DNA from: Sphingopyxis sp. DBS4
GTDB taxonomy: Bacteria; Pseudomonadota; Alphaproteobacteria; Sphingomonadales; Sphingomonadaceae
NCBI RefSeq assembly: GCF_024628865.1
Contig: NZ_CP102384.1
Coordinates: 3,173,001-3,237,000 of the forward strand
Direction of reading: 5' to 3'
DNA: 64,000 nucleotides
Below the pieces are notes generated by a model, which did no database searches, had not been told where the DNA came from, and saw only the letters and a list, made by a program, of their open reading frames with translations. How positions within the stretch are numbered: the stretch's first letter is position 1; each line of letters begins with the position of its first letter. Positions 34,794 through 43,881 of the stretch are shown one piece after another. The position numbers and the translations under genes were made by a program.

Positions 34794-35087
34794 TGGCTCG
34801 TCGGTCAATTGGCGTTGGCATGCGAAGCCAAGAGCGGTCTGCCTCGAGGAAGAGCCCTCACCGCCGAAAGATCGCCGGCTCGGTCGGACGATTTTGCTGA
34901 CACGACAAGAGGTTAGGTAGGGCTCCCTGCCGCCATATTCGCAATTCGTTAGTCGTCAGTGCTGGCGATTTGGTGCAGAGGGGGCAGAACGGCGGCGGTG
35001 CGCCGCCGCAAACGCGAGCGGCGCCAATTGGGGAAATCGGCTTGCTGACGATGAATGGCGTCGGCCATTTCAAATCTTTCAATGCTT
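34794..35087. other. non-coding stretch between operons
   Basis: Together with the operator just before it, about 346 bases carry no gene I can support. A GC-rich inverted repeat (GGCGGCGGTGCGCCGCCGC) lies around 34991-35009 and could be a terminator-like structure. Short frames here on either strand have no recognisable domain or ribosome site. Confidence 0.5.
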
Positions 35088-35611
35088 CTATCGAGGAGGC
35101 ATGTCTTCCGATCCGCTTTCGAGATTGCCTGACATTTTCGTCAGCAATGCGCGGACCGCGCGTATTTCAGTCGGTGAAATCATATGGAGCAGCCGCGCGT
35201 AGATCATGTCGGCTTCGGCGCGCAGCTGGGGCAGGATTTCGATCGCTCGGGGTAAGAGATGAAGCTCCCAGACGCGCCGGTCGCCCTTGGCAGCGCGCCG
35301 TTCCGCGAGCGTCATTCTTTCCAGCTGGTCGACAACATGGCCAACGCTGGCACGCTCCAGTTCGAGCATTTGGCGAGATCGGTCTGGGTAATGCCCGGGG
35401 TCCGATAAATATAGACGAGCGCGCGCCACTGGGTTCGGGTCAATCCGAAGCGCGCCATTGAGGCGTCGAACAAGCGGCGAAGTTTGCGTGGCACTTCTTC
35501 GATGACAAAGACAAACTCGTCTGAGTCCGTCAGAAGACTTTTCCCGAGAGAAGCATCGCTGGTGCTGCGAAAGTCGACCATCGGCTGAAACTGTAAAGCC
35601 ACTATCGGCAT
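35088..35611 (-). pseudogene. MarR-family regulator with a frameshift
   Basis: Two overlapping frames together make one MarR protein. The N-terminal part is read from 35611 (EEVPRKLRRLFDASMARFGLTRTQWRAL...ITQTDLAK). The rest (MLELERASVGHVVDQLERM...ERRAAKGDRRVWELHL...LPQLRAEAD) needs a different frame from 35369 on. One A is missing in the GCCAAATG run at 35369-35371. The reconstructed protein is homologous to the intact MarR at 56534. Either the gene is broken or this is a sequencing error. It is divergent from the hydrolase-thioesterase pair it would control. Confidence 0.8.
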
Positions 35612-35624
35612 ATGAACATGCTTT

Positions 35625-35644
35625 ACTGTAAGATATGATACAGT
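35625..35644. promoter_or_regulatory. inverted repeat, probable MarR operator
   Basis: ACTGTA-N8-TACAGT is a perfect inverted repeat in the 44-base gap between the MarR gene start and the divergent hydrolase ATG. Size, symmetry and position are typical of a MarR dimer site controlling both genes. Confidence 0.6.
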
Positions 35645-35655
35645 ATGATGCCTGA

Positions 35656-36531
35656 ATGTATGATCGGACGATCACGCTTGCGGGAAAAGCGGGCCATGCA
35701 ATCGCGGCGTCGATCGATGGACCGGAACTGGGCTTTCCGGTGATTTTGGCGCACGGCGGCGGCCAGACCCGCCGGGCGTGGAAGTCGGTGACCCGTCAAC
35801 TCGCGAGCCACGGTTTTCGGACGATCGCCGTCGATATGCGCGGGCACGGCGAGAGCGCTTGGGCCAGTGATGGGGCTTATGACATTTCCGATTTCGCGGC
35901 CGATCTCGTTGAGATCGCTGCGGCGATGCGAAGAAAGCCGGCGATGATCGGCGCATCGCTTGGGGGGCTGGCTGGGATCATTGCGGAGGGAAACCGCGCA
36001 CCGGGGAGTTTTGGATCGCTTACCTTGGTCGACGTCACGCCGCAGATGGAACCGAGCGGCGTTGCCCGCGTGGTCGGTTTCATGGCGGCCCATGCGCGCG
36101 AAGGGTTTGCGTCGGTGGAGGAGGCCGCTGAGGTCATTTCCGACTATCTGCCCCATCGGCCTAGCCGGAAGGCCTCGCCTGGGCTCGCCCACTATCTGCG
36201 CCGCAAGGACGATGGGCGCTTCTATTGGCATTGGGACCCGACCTTCATCGAAGGAGTTACGCGGCAAGGCGGTGTCTCAAGCGACAATGGCCGCAGCGAA
36301 CTGAGCGCCGCCGCTGCCAGTTTAGCCTTGCCTGTGCATCTGATCCGCGGTGGGTCGAGCGACCTAGTTTCGCTGGAAGCCGTCAAGCATTTCCGAAGAT
36401 TGGTCCCGCATATGGCATATAGCGACATCGCGAATGCGACCCATATGGTGGTGGGCGACGAGAATGACGCGTTTGGCAAGTCAATTGTGGAGTTTTTGCT
36501 CAGCACCCATGAAATGGAGATGAAGTCATGA
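35656..36531 (+). CDS. alpha/beta hydrolase
   Basis: A 291-residue hydrolase: LAHGGGQTRRAW (oxyanion), VDMRGHGESAW, nucleophile Ser in GASLGG, acid Asp probably in RGGSSDLVS and catalytic His in NATHMVVGDEND. It resembles the epoxide hydrolase/esterase/C-C hydrolase branch without a clear substrate call. The start has only a weak ribosome site. It is coupled by ATGA to the thioesterase gene and divergent from the MarR gene, so the pair may act on an ester or thioester that MarR senses. Confidence 0.85.
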   Translation: MYDRTITLAGKAGHAIAASIDGPELGFPVILAHGGGQTRRAWKSVTRQLASHGFRTIAVDMRGHGESAWASDGAYDISDFAADLVEIAAAMRRKPAMIGASLGGLAGIIAEGNRAPGSFGSLTLVDVTPQMEPSGVARVVGFMAAHAREGFASVEEAAEVISDYLPHRPSRKASPGLAHYLRRKDDGRFYWHWDPTFIEGVTRQGGVSSDNGRSELSAAAASLALPVHLIRGGSSDLVSLEAVKHFRRLVPHMAYSDIANATHMVVGDENDAFGKSIVEFLLSTHEMEMKS

Positions 36532-36941
36532 ACGCCCCACGGGTCGCCCCTGGGCTTGAGGAACTGGGGGAGCTGCTGTTGCTTGCGCCTTTCCACCGCT
36601 GGCTCGGGCTCAGGATCGCCGAGGTCGGCACCGACGAGTTGGTGATCTCAATGCCCTGGCGAGACGAAATAATCTCAAATCCGACGGTCGGCGCAGCGCA
36701 TGGTGGCATTTTATCGGCGCTGATCGATCTTACCGGCCTTTACACGGTCATTGCCATGGGAGGGTCTGCGCGGGCTACGGCAAACTTGCACGTCGATTTT
36801 CACCGACCGGCCTTGCCAGGGCTGATGCGGGCGATCGGCAGGCCGGTCAAACTGGGTCGGCAGATAAGCATAGCCGGGACGCGGATTGTGTCTGCAGACG
36901 GAACCTTGATAGCGAGTGGTAGAGGTGCTTACGTCGCCTGA
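36528..36941 (+). CDS. PaaI-type hotdog thioesterase
   Basis: A 137-residue single-hotdog protein: NPTVGAAHGGILSALIDLTGLYTV carries the HGG motif and acidic residue of the PaaI/YigI group, followed by NLHVDFHRPALPG. It hydrolyses acyl- or aryl-CoA thioesters in the cytoplasm, for instance to release CoA from a dead-end intermediate. Overlaps the hydrolase stop by four bases. Confidence 0.88.
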   Translation: MNAPRVAPGLEELGELLLLAPFHRWLGLRIAEVGTDELVISMPWRDEIISNPTVGAAHGGILSALIDLTGLYTVIAMGGSARATANLHVDFHRPALPGLMRAIGRPVKLGRQISIAGTRIVSADGTLIASGRGAYVA

Positions 36942-37330
36942 CCATCGCGCAAGAGTCGTGGCACTTCTCGCAGCCATCGTGCTGGTGCGGTCCTGCCTCG
37001 GCGACCTTTTGATCATCGCTGATCGGCTGCGGCGAGTTATCGAGCGGAACTAAGTCTTAGGGCATAGTTGCGGCACCGCGTTTGGCGCTGTCATGCGTCG
37101 CGCCGAACGCTCGAGCAAGATGCGCAGGGCGAGATGGTCCGCCTTCGGTTCTACTTGCTCTACTCGCGTTCGTATTGAACCGCTCCATGATCGAGAAAGC
37201 GGTCCTTCATGCCCTTCGAAAGCCGGCTGTCAGCACAACCACGCGGTGTCCAGCCCCCTCCGTTGAGCCAGACCGCTACCTCACGGCGCGGCCTGGCCCA
37301 GGCACCATAGGCGAAGTTTTGCCGATCGGG
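36942..37330. other. non-coding stretch between convergent genes
   Basis: About 390 bases between the thioesterase stop and the serine hydrolase stop. GATCA-TCGC-TGATC at about 37010-37024 is a small hairpin without a T-run. Frames that enter the region are antisense to the hydrolase gene. I see nothing else in it. Confidence 0.5.
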
Positions 37331-38569
37331 TCAGGGCGCCGGAGTGCGGTTCGCAATCGCATCCTCGATCAGATCCTGCATGACCTGCTCGAGCTCGACG
37401 CCCTTGCGGTCGCCTCCGCTCGATATTTCGGTCGCGATCAGGGCATAATAGCCGGTCTCGCGATCGATCCAGCCGGTCCAGCCATAGGCGCCGGGCGAAG
37501 AGTTGATCTTCGACGTCGCGCACGCCGAGGGCGTGTCGCATTCGACGAAGGAGCCGAGCGCATATTCCCAGTTCACTGTGCTCGCCGGAACGAAAACACG
37601 CGGCAGTCCGATCGTGCGCGGCTGCGTGAAGGCCGTCATGTTGGTGATGAAGCTGCCGCCGAGGAACGCGCGCAGCAGTTTCGCATAGTCGCGCGGCGTG
37701 GAGAAGGCGCCGCCGGCCACCCACGGATTGGTTGGGACGGTCGCGGGGGGGTGGGGATCGTACCACGTGGTGCTTGACATCCCGAGCGGGATGGTGACGT
37801 GCTGCGCAAACAGTTCGTGGAAGTTCCGCTCGCGTGCTGGCGACGTTCCTGGTTCTATGCTTGTATCCTTGGCCTCCAAATACGCCCCTGCGACCTGAAT
37901 GCCGTGAGGACCGTAGCTATATTGAGCACCAGGCGCATTGCCCGGGCGCAGGATGTCGTAGCGCAGGTCGTGGATGCTCTTGGCGCAGTTATAGAGACCA
38001 AAAGTCGGGAGAAGCTGGCAGCCGCCGACGAGCGGGCTCGCATTAAAGCCCGATGTCATCGACAGCGTATGCTTGAGTTTGACATCCTTCTTCGTTCCGC
38101 TCGTCGTCCAGAAGGCGAGTGGTGGCCGCATCGGATCGTCGAGCGTGGCAATGCCCGCCTGCACCATGCGCATGCCGAGCGCGCCAGCAAACCATTTGGA
38201 AGCCGAGGCGAGCGGTGTCACCCGGTCGATGCCAAAACTGCCCTTGTCGAATTCGAAAAGATAAGTGGGATCGGACGCGTTCCCGACAATGAAATAGCCA
38301 CTAGCGACTTCGGTGTCAGCGACGATCGCGGCCTTCAGCGCTGTCCAGTCATAGGTGTAACCGCCGACGGTCGTTGTGAGGCTTGCGGTCGCGAGCGCCG
38401 ACGCAGCGGATGCCGTCGCCTTGGCGGCGGACGGCGCGGGTGGCAGTTGGACCATCGGACGCGTTTCGCCGCCGTCGCTGCTCCCGAAGCCACTTTGCGC
38501 CGCAAAAACCGCTACGCCGACCAATGCGGCGCCGGCGGCAAGCCATATCGATTTCCGTCGTCCAGACAT
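37331..38569 (-). CDS. exported serine hydrolase (beta-lactamase/esterase class C fold)
   Basis: A 412-residue protein with an N-terminal hydrophobic segment (SIWLAAGAALVGVAVFAA) acting as signal or anchor, then an Ala-rich linker. Nucleophile motif S-x-x-K is SASKW, the second motif is probably YSYGPHG, and there is a late G-W-T-G. Such proteins are esterases or peptidases more often than true beta-lactamases. GGGAG lies 7 bases before ATG 38569. It is the last gene of the GntR-linked run of exported hydrolases. Confidence 0.85.
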   Translation of the reverse strand: MSGRRKSIWLAAGAALVGVAVFAAQSGFGSSDGGETRPMVQLPPAPSAAKATASAASALATASLTTTVGGYTYDWTALKAAIVADTEVASGYFIVGNASDPTYLFEFDKGSFGIDRVTPLASASKWFAGALGMRMVQAGIATLDDPMRPPLAFWTTSGTKKDVKLKHTLSMTSGFNASPLVGGCQLLPTFGLYNCAKSIHDLRYDILRPGNAPGAQYSYGPHGIQVAGAYLEAKDTSIEPGTSPARERNFHELFAQHVTIPLGMSSTTWYDPHPPATVPTNPWVAGGAFSTPRDYAKLLRAFLGGSFITNMTAFTQPRTIGLPRVFVPASTVNWEYALGSFVECDTPSACATSKINSSPGAYGWTGWIDRETGYYALIATEISSGGDRKGVELEQVMQDLIEDAIANRTPAP

Positions 38570-38628
38570 TTTATCTCTCCCAGCTTCGTTGCACGTTTCG
38601 AAACGGTGGGCCTGTTTGGCCGAGCGGG

Positions 38629-40176
38629 CTAAGGCCTGGGTTGGCCTGCCGCGAAATGGATTTTCAGCAGGTGGTCGAGTTGCGCCTTGCGAAAACCGGC
38701 GACGACGGCTGACCGGGGCGCGAGATGTGCGAGACGGTCGTCAGTCGGCTGGTACCGGGGCCAGTCAGGCACCAGCGCGCAGTCGGGTACGCCATTCTTC
38801 GCGAAAGCGACCCAGCAGGCGGACACGCCTTCGCCGAAGCGGCGATCCTCGTCGTCGACGGGGCCGGCGAGCGAAGCGAAATAGCCCAGCGTCCCGAAAA
38901 TATAGGGAATTTCGGAGCCATGCCCGGCGCCCTTCGCCCGATCGCGGCGCGCTGCTGCAACATAGTCGAAATGATAGAGGTAGGACGGCGCGCCGGCGGA
39001 CGTCCGCGCCGCGAGCCATCGCGACGGTGCGACGAACCAGGCGTCGCCCAGAATTTGGCGGGCCAGTTCGTCATCGGCGAGCCCGGTGCCATAGGCGGCG
39101 CGGCCCGCCGCCTGGTCGGGCCCGAGATAGGTGAGCGCGGCCGCCGGCGGCACGCCCATGGCGAGGATTACGCTGGCTTCGTTGCTGTTAGCGCCGACGA
39201 GGAGCGGCACGTCGATCGGCTCACTGCGCGCAAAAACGCGCCATGGCGCTTCGCGCACCAGCTCGCCGTCGAGAATGGGGCCGACCATCGCGCCCGGCGT
39301 CCGGACATCGCCGGCCGCGACGAGCGCGTCGGCCGAAAGCGCCCGGAGCGCGTCGATCGTCGCCGAAGGCGGCGCGCCGGCGCGAGCCGCCAATGCCGTG
39401 CCTAGCGCTTCCTGCTCGATAAGCGGGCGCGGGTCGAGTAGGCCGACGCCCGACTGTACGATGGCGCGCGCGAACAGGCCCTTGGCTTCGGAGTGGGCGA
39501 GGATCGTCGTCACGCCGATTGCCCCCGCGGACTCGCCGAACAAAGTGACCTTCCCCGGATCGCCACCAAAGGCTGCGATATTTTTCTGGACCCAGCGAAG
39601 GGCGGCCATCTGGTCCATGAGGCCATAATTGGCGAGCGCCTCGCGACGCGGCTTGGCTGCGCTCAGAGCCGGGTGGGCAAAATAGCCGAGTGCGCCGAGC
39701 CGGTAGTTGATCGTGACAAGAATGACCCCTTGCCTTGCGAAGGCTGTACCGTCGAAAGCCGGGAACGTACCCGACCCGATGACATGCGCACCGCCATGGA
39801 TCCAGACCATGACGGGAAGTTTCCGCGCGCCGGCCGGGCGCCAGATATTGAGCTGTAGGCAGTCTTCGGATTGATCATCCGCTACTCCACCGGCGACGAG
39901 CGCAGGCCGCACCATCTGCGGGCAAGCGGGTCCGAACTTCGCGGCATTGCGAATACCCGCCCAGCGCGGCGGAGCCTGCGGCGCGCGCCAGCGGAGCGCG
40001 CCTACGGGAGGCGCAGCGAAGGGAATATCGAAAAAACGCTCGACTCCTGCCTCTGCAGCGCCCGTTAGTCGCCCCTGCGCCAGCGTCGCTTGCGGAGGGG
40101 CAACCGCCGCCGCGGCGGATGCTGAAGCGAGCAGCGTCGCGGCTCCAGCACATGCTGCCATGACCCATTGCCGCAT
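38629..40176 (-). CDS. type B carboxylesterase, exported
   Basis: A 515-residue esterase with signal peptide (cleavage near ASAAAA). The nucleophile is S216 in GESAG, the oxyanion motif is HGGA (127-130), EDCLQLN is family-specific and the His is in GAGHGSEIPYIFG. It hydrolyses carboxylic esters in the periplasm or outside the cell. Placed behind a TonB receptor and before another serine hydrolase, it may release an acid or alcohol from an imported ester; phthalate-like esters are conceivable but unproven. Confidence 0.92.
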   Translation of the reverse strand: MRQWVMAACAGAATLLASASAAAAVAPPQATLAQGRLTGAAEAGVERFFDIPFAAPPVGALRWRAPQAPPRWAGIRNAAKFGPACPQMVRPALVAGGVADDQSEDCLQLNIWRPAGARKLPVMVWIHGGAHVIGSGTFPAFDGTAFARQGVILVTINYRLGALGYFAHPALSAAKPRREALANYGLMDQMAALRWVQKNIAAFGGDPGKVTLFGESAGAIGVTTILAHSEAKGLFARAIVQSGVGLLDPRPLIEQEALGTALAARAGAPPSATIDALRALSADALVAAGDVRTPGAMVGPILDGELVREAPWRVFARSEPIDVPLLVGANSNEASVILAMGVPPAAALTYLGPDQAAGRAAYGTGLADDELARQILGDAWFVAPSRWLAARTSAGAPSYLYHFDYVAAARRDRAKGAGHGSEIPYIFGTLGYFASLAGPVDDEDRRFGEGVSACWVAFAKNGVPDCALVPDWPRYQPTDDRLAHLAPRSAVVAGFRKAQLDHLLKIHFAAGQPRP

Positions 40177-40231
40177 TTCGCCGTCCCTTTCGTCTCGGCT
40201 GGCGGCCGCAGGCCGCGGGCAAGCATATCCC

Positions 40232-42469
40232 CTAGAAAGAAATGCGGCCCTCGACGCCTATCACCCGGGGTTGGCTGTAACGGTTGATCGTCGGCGCCTG
40301 GGCAACATAGTAGAGCTTGTCGAAGAGGTTGTTCGCGAAGGCGCTCACATTGACCTTTCCGAAGTCGACGCCGATGCGAAGATTGACGAGGACATAATTG
40401 TCGAGGTCGACCGACGTTGCGGTCAGCTCCTGCTTGCCACCCCATTGTCCGCTGACAAGCACATTGCTCGTCAAGGCAACGTCGCCGGTGACCGGATAGC
40501 GAAGATTGAGGTTCGCCGAGGCGAGCCAGTCGGGAACCTGCGCGAGATCGAGACCGTCGTATCGGCCCGTCTTGACCTTGCCGCCCTGCCGCGAGCCGCT
40601 GAGCGCGAGGCGGCCGTCGCCTTCTCCAAGGTCGAATCCGTGGCTATATTCTGCCTCGATACCCCAGCTCTTCGCATTACCGGCATTAGTGAGATAGGCG
40701 ACCGCGGCGACCGGGCAGGCCGCGTTGGTCAGCGCGCATCCATCGTCGACCTGCGCGATCAGATCCTTGAGCTCGGTATAATATCCCGCGATTGCGAAAT
40801 AGCCGCGCCGCACCGGGCTGCCCTTGATGCCGACCTCATAGGAGGTGCTGCTTTCGTTGCCGAACAGTACCTGTACCGGGCTCGGAGCGCGGGGATCGGA
40901 CAGGCGCGTGTTGAAACCGCCGGCGCGGTAGCTGCTGCCGACCTTGCCATAGGCGAGAATATTTGGAGTAAGTTTGTACGAAAGCGTCGCATTGTAGGAG
41001 AGATTGTCGGCGCTGATGTTGTCGTCGATAATCCGCGATGACCCGCCTGTTGGCAGGCCTGTCGCGAGATCATAGAGCCGCGCGCTGATGCTCCGGCTGT
41101 CGCGTGTATAGCGGAGCTCGCCGGTCAAGTTGAGGCTGTCGGTGATATCGAAACCGAGCGAACCATAAGCCGCATAGCTTTCGAAATGGAGCCGGGCGGG
41201 GGCGATGTTGCCCGGAGAAGGATTGGCAAGCGTCGGCGTGCGCGTCGTCGTCACGGAGAAATCGCTGTCGAGCAGCAGCATCTCGGCGCCCACGAGCCAG
41301 GTCAGACGGTCGCTCGCGCCCGTCACATGGATGTCCTGCGAGAAATTGTCGGTGGTGTCGACGACATAGGAGGCGCCGCTCGGGTCGAGCGGGGTTAGCG
41401 CCCCGATCTGACCTGCAGCGCGCGCGCGCGCAAGTTCGGCCGGGCTCACCGCGTCATTGTCAAGGTCATATTCCGAGTGGCGCTTGCGAAAGGATGTTGT
41501 CGAGGTGAGGTCGGCGCCGCCCAAGTCCACGCGGATAATCGCCTGCAGTCCATCGACATCCTGGCTGGCACGGGGCGCCGTGTTCCAGGGATAGCGGAAG
41601 CGATCCTGGGTATATCCCCCCGGGAAGCCTGGCGTGCCGGCGGGGATGGAAATCTGATAATGAACCGCCGGGGTCGTCAGCCGCTGGGTCTCGGCCATGA
41701 TGATCGCGTCGACGGGTCCGCGTTTGAGACGGATCTGGCCGCGCAGACCATGACCCTTCTGTTGGTCGAAATAGACGTCGTTGTCCGGATTGTAGAAGAA
41801 GCCCTTGTCCTGCTCGACGAGATCGCCGCTGAGACGGATCGCAAGACCTTCGGCAAGCGGAACATTGATCGCGCCTTGCGTCTGGAAGCTGTTATTCTCG
41901 AAGCCGTAGCGCGCACTCGCCCAGCCTGAGAGATCGAATTCGGGCTCGGCCGAAATGATATTGATCGCGCCGCCGACCGCGTTGCGGCCATAGAGTGCGC
42001 CCTGTGTCCCCCGCAGCACCTCGACCCGGCCGATATCGAGGAGATCGAGGCGGGTGAAGTTTCGCCCGCCCACGGGACCACCGGCGATATAGGCACCGTT
42101 GCGATACAGGCCGACGCTGGGATCGCCATTGGTCGCGCGCGCGGTCGACGAGGCGCGGATCGAAATCTCGGAAGTGATCGATGAGCTGAGATTGTTGAAC
42201 CTGACGCTCGGCTGGTCTGCTAGCAATTCGCCGCTGCCGCTTGCGCCGCCGCGATCGGTGAGTGAGGTGATATCGATGACAGAAGCGGCTGTAGGAACGT
42301 CGGCGAGCCGCTCCTCGCGGCGCCGCGCCGTCACGACGATCGCGCCGTCATCGTTCGCTTCCGCCGCGTCCGGAAGAGCTTCGGGCGGTCTGTCTTGCGC
42401 GAAAGCAGGCGGAGCGACGGCTACCCAAATTGCGGCCGTGCAGAAAAGAAGGTTCGCCCTGCGTCCCAT
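40232..42469 (-). CDS. TonB-dependent receptor of the GntR-linked locus
   Basis: A 745-residue receptor with signal peptide (cleavage near PAFAQ), TonB box AIVVTARRREER, plug motif EVLRGTQGALYGRNAVGGAINI and a C-terminal Phe. It is a different subtype from the two aromatic-operon receptors. ATG 42469 is preferred because GGGGAG lies about 8 bases before it; the palindrome ATTATCGATAAT is 31 bases upstream. Probably imports the compound attacked by the neighbouring esterase and hydrolases. Confidence 0.92.
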   Translation of the reverse strand: MGRRANLLFCTAAIWVAVAPPAFAQDRPPEALPDAAEANDDGAIVVTARRREERLADVPTAASVIDITSLTDRGGASGSGELLADQPSVRFNNLSSSITSEISIRASSTARATNGDPSVGLYRNGAYIAGGPVGGRNFTRLDLLDIGRVEVLRGTQGALYGRNAVGGAINIISAEPEFDLSGWASARYGFENNSFQTQGAINVPLAEGLAIRLSGDLVEQDKGFFYNPDNDVYFDQQKGHGLRGQIRLKRGPVDAIIMAETQRLTTPAVHYQISIPAGTPGFPGGYTQDRFRYPWNTAPRASQDVDGLQAIIRVDLGGADLTSTTSFRKRHSEYDLDNDAVSPAELARARAAGQIGALTPLDPSGASYVVDTTDNFSQDIHVTGASDRLTWLVGAEMLLLDSDFSVTTTRTPTLANPSPGNIAPARLHFESYAAYGSLGFDITDSLNLTGELRYTRDSRSISARLYDLATGLPTGGSSRIIDDNISADNLSYNATLSYKLTPNILAYGKVGSSYRAGGFNTRLSDPRAPSPVQVLFGNESSTSYEVGIKGSPVRRGYFAIAGYYTELKDLIAQVDDGCALTNAACPVAAVAYLTNAGNAKSWGIEAEYSHGFDLGEGDGRLALSGSRQGGKVKTGRYDGLDLAQVPDWLASANLNLRYPVTGDVALTSNVLVSGQWGGKQELTATSVDLDNYVLVNLRIGVDFGKVNVSAFANNLFDKLYYVAQAPTINRYSQPRVIGVEGRISF

Positions 42470-42499
42470 GGTCACTCTCCCCATTTTGTTATCGCAATT

Positions 42500-42511
42500 A
42501 TTATCGATAAT
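42500..42511. promoter_or_regulatory. palindrome ATTATCGATAAT, probable GntR operator
   Basis: A perfect 12-base palindrome in an AT-rich promoter region just upstream of the TonB receptor. The identical palindrome, within a 15-base identical stretch, recurs at 44702-44713 next to the GntR gene. Its size and symmetry suit a GntR/VanR-type site. Confidence 0.65.
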
Positions 42512-42548
42512 TTTGTGCAGAAAACGCGAGCGAGTCAAGCCGGAAAGC

Positions 42549-42561
42549 GCAATGTCATTGC
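42549..42561. promoter_or_regulatory. inverted repeat GCAATG-T-CATTGC
   Basis: A 13-base inverted repeat between the M28-like gene stop and the TonB receptor promoter. Its arms resemble those of the repeat at 44677-44691 (GCAATC-GAT-GATTGC), so the two promoters share a second element. Confidence 0.4.
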
Positions 42562-42576
42562 ACGTGGGTCACGGGT

Positions 42577-43881
42577 TTAGGAGACGACGGCGCTCAGCAG
42601 GTCGCGGACGCCCCGCGCCGTAGCGGCAAGCGGGTCAGGTGTGACGGTAGATAAATCGTCGGTCACAGCGTGGTGATGACGGTGTGCGCCAAAGATGCCA
42701 GCATGACGTGTGTAGCCGGCCTTTATCACTTCCGAGAGTTCGCCCGCTGTGCCTTCCGCCGAAGGATAGGCCATTTCCAACCCTGGCTGGCCTTTGAATA
42801 TCTCGCGCGCACGCGCAACGAATTCGGGCGATGTCATGAGAAAACGATAGGGATCGGCACTCGGCAGCGGCAGCAAGCGCCCCGGCATTTCCTGATAGTC
42901 ACGTGCTGCGGCATTGGCGCCGAGATGCAACCAGAAAGCCGTCTCGCTGGGGGCTGGACCAAACTTGTCGGCGATATGGCTCGCACCGAGATTCTCATAT
43001 TCATGCCCGCTGTTGCACAGAAAGAGCAGGCTGTGCTGGGGAAACGCTCGGGGCATCCAGTCGGCGAGCGCGAGCCACATCGCGATGCCCGGCCCCCGCT
43101 CGCCGGCGCAATCGGTCCAGCCTGAACGCGGCGTCGAGACGACGAGCCAAGGGCGGCCGGAGCGAACGAGTCGCCCGATTATATTCTGAGCTGCCCGAGC
43201 CCCACCGCGCCCGCGCAGCGCTAATTTCGCCGCGGCACCGTGGCGCGCGGCTTCAATCACCGGGGCGGCGAGTCGCGGCGCGAGCAAGGCAAGTGGCTTT
43301 TCCGATACGGGATGACCGGCCGGGACATTGAGGAGCAAGGCCTCGCCCGTCGGCCCGGTCGTAATGAGAATGACCCCGCTCGCACCGCGCGCAAGCGCAT
43401 CGGCGAGCGGCTCGCGCGCTGCACGATCTACGAGGCTCGACCAGCGGCGGAAAGGCAGGCGCACTACGGCGATCGCGCCGTCGAGGCGTTCAGGAATTTC
43501 TGCGAGGCGCAGCGGCGCAGCGAGTCCAGCCTCGCCGGTTTCGATGGCGAGCGGTTGTGCGACGAGCGGTATCGTGATGTCGCCGAGCCTGAGGTCGCAG
43601 CGCGAGGCCTCGAACCAAGGCACGTCAAACGTCTGGCGTTCGACTTCGAATCCGGCACTGGACAGCCGCTTCGCTGTCCAGTCGGCGGTCCAACGATCGC
43701 CCTCGCCGCCCGACTGCTTGTTGCCGGCCTCGGTATAGCTTTGGACGTCGGTGAAGAGGCGTTCGGAGCCGAACATGGTCAAATCCCGAGATACAGCGGC
43801 AGCGGAGTTAACCTGCAATGCGATCGGCGCCGCGAGGCCCGCCTTAAGCAACGTGCGGCGGTCGGTCGGGAGGCGGCTCAT
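42577..43881 (-). CDS. M28 peptidase-like protein with altered metal site, Tat-type signal
   Basis: A 434-residue protein starting with a twin-Arg-like leader (DRRTLLKAGLAAPIALQ). It has a PA-like middle domain and a C-terminal M28 fold. Expected zinc ligands are changed: the His-x-Asp stretch reads STPRSGWTD (about 249-257), the bridging-Asp region reads AGERGPGIA, and the Glu-Glu pair reads SGHEYENLG. The last His region is kept (HRHHHAVTDDLST). Two-zinc aminopeptidase activity is therefore doubtful. ATG 43881 overlaps the GntR stop (ATGA). Confidence 0.8.
   Translation of the reverse strand: MSRLPTDRRTLLKAGLAAPIALQVNSAAAVSRDLTMFGSERLFTDVQSYTEAGNKQSGGEGDRWTADWTAKRLSSAGFEVERQTFDVPWFEASRCDLRLGDITIPLVAQPLAIETGEAGLAAPLRLAEIPERLDGAIAVVRLPFRRWSSLVDRAAREPLADALARGASGVILITTGPTGEALLLNVPAGHPVSEKPLALLAPRLAAPVIEAARHGAAAKLALRGRGGARAAQNIIGRLVRSGRPWLVVSTPRSGWTDCAGERGPGIAMWLALADWMPRAFPQHSLLFLCNSGHEYENLGASHIADKFGPAPSETAFWLHLGANAAARDYQEMPGRLLPLPSADPYRFLMTSPEFVARAREIFKGQPGLEMAYPSAEGTAGELSEVIKAGYTRHAGIFGAHRHHHAVTDDLSTVTPDPLAATARGVRDLLSAVVS

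Noticed and set aside
34858..35082. Minus-strand frame of 74 codons, considered as a mobile-element remnant
   Set aside because: No transposase or integrase motif, no terminal repeats or target duplication, composition atypical of protein.
38589..38604. TTGCAC plus GTTTCGAAAC before the serine hydrolase as another catabolic operator copy
   Set aside because: No CAA at the required 4-base spacing before TTGCAC and no left arm; probably chance.
41410..41435. Short CG-rich run as a phase-variable repeat in the TonB receptor gene
   Set aside because: Only about 14 bases long and coding for a plausible Ala-Arg stretch; too short to argue for slippage.
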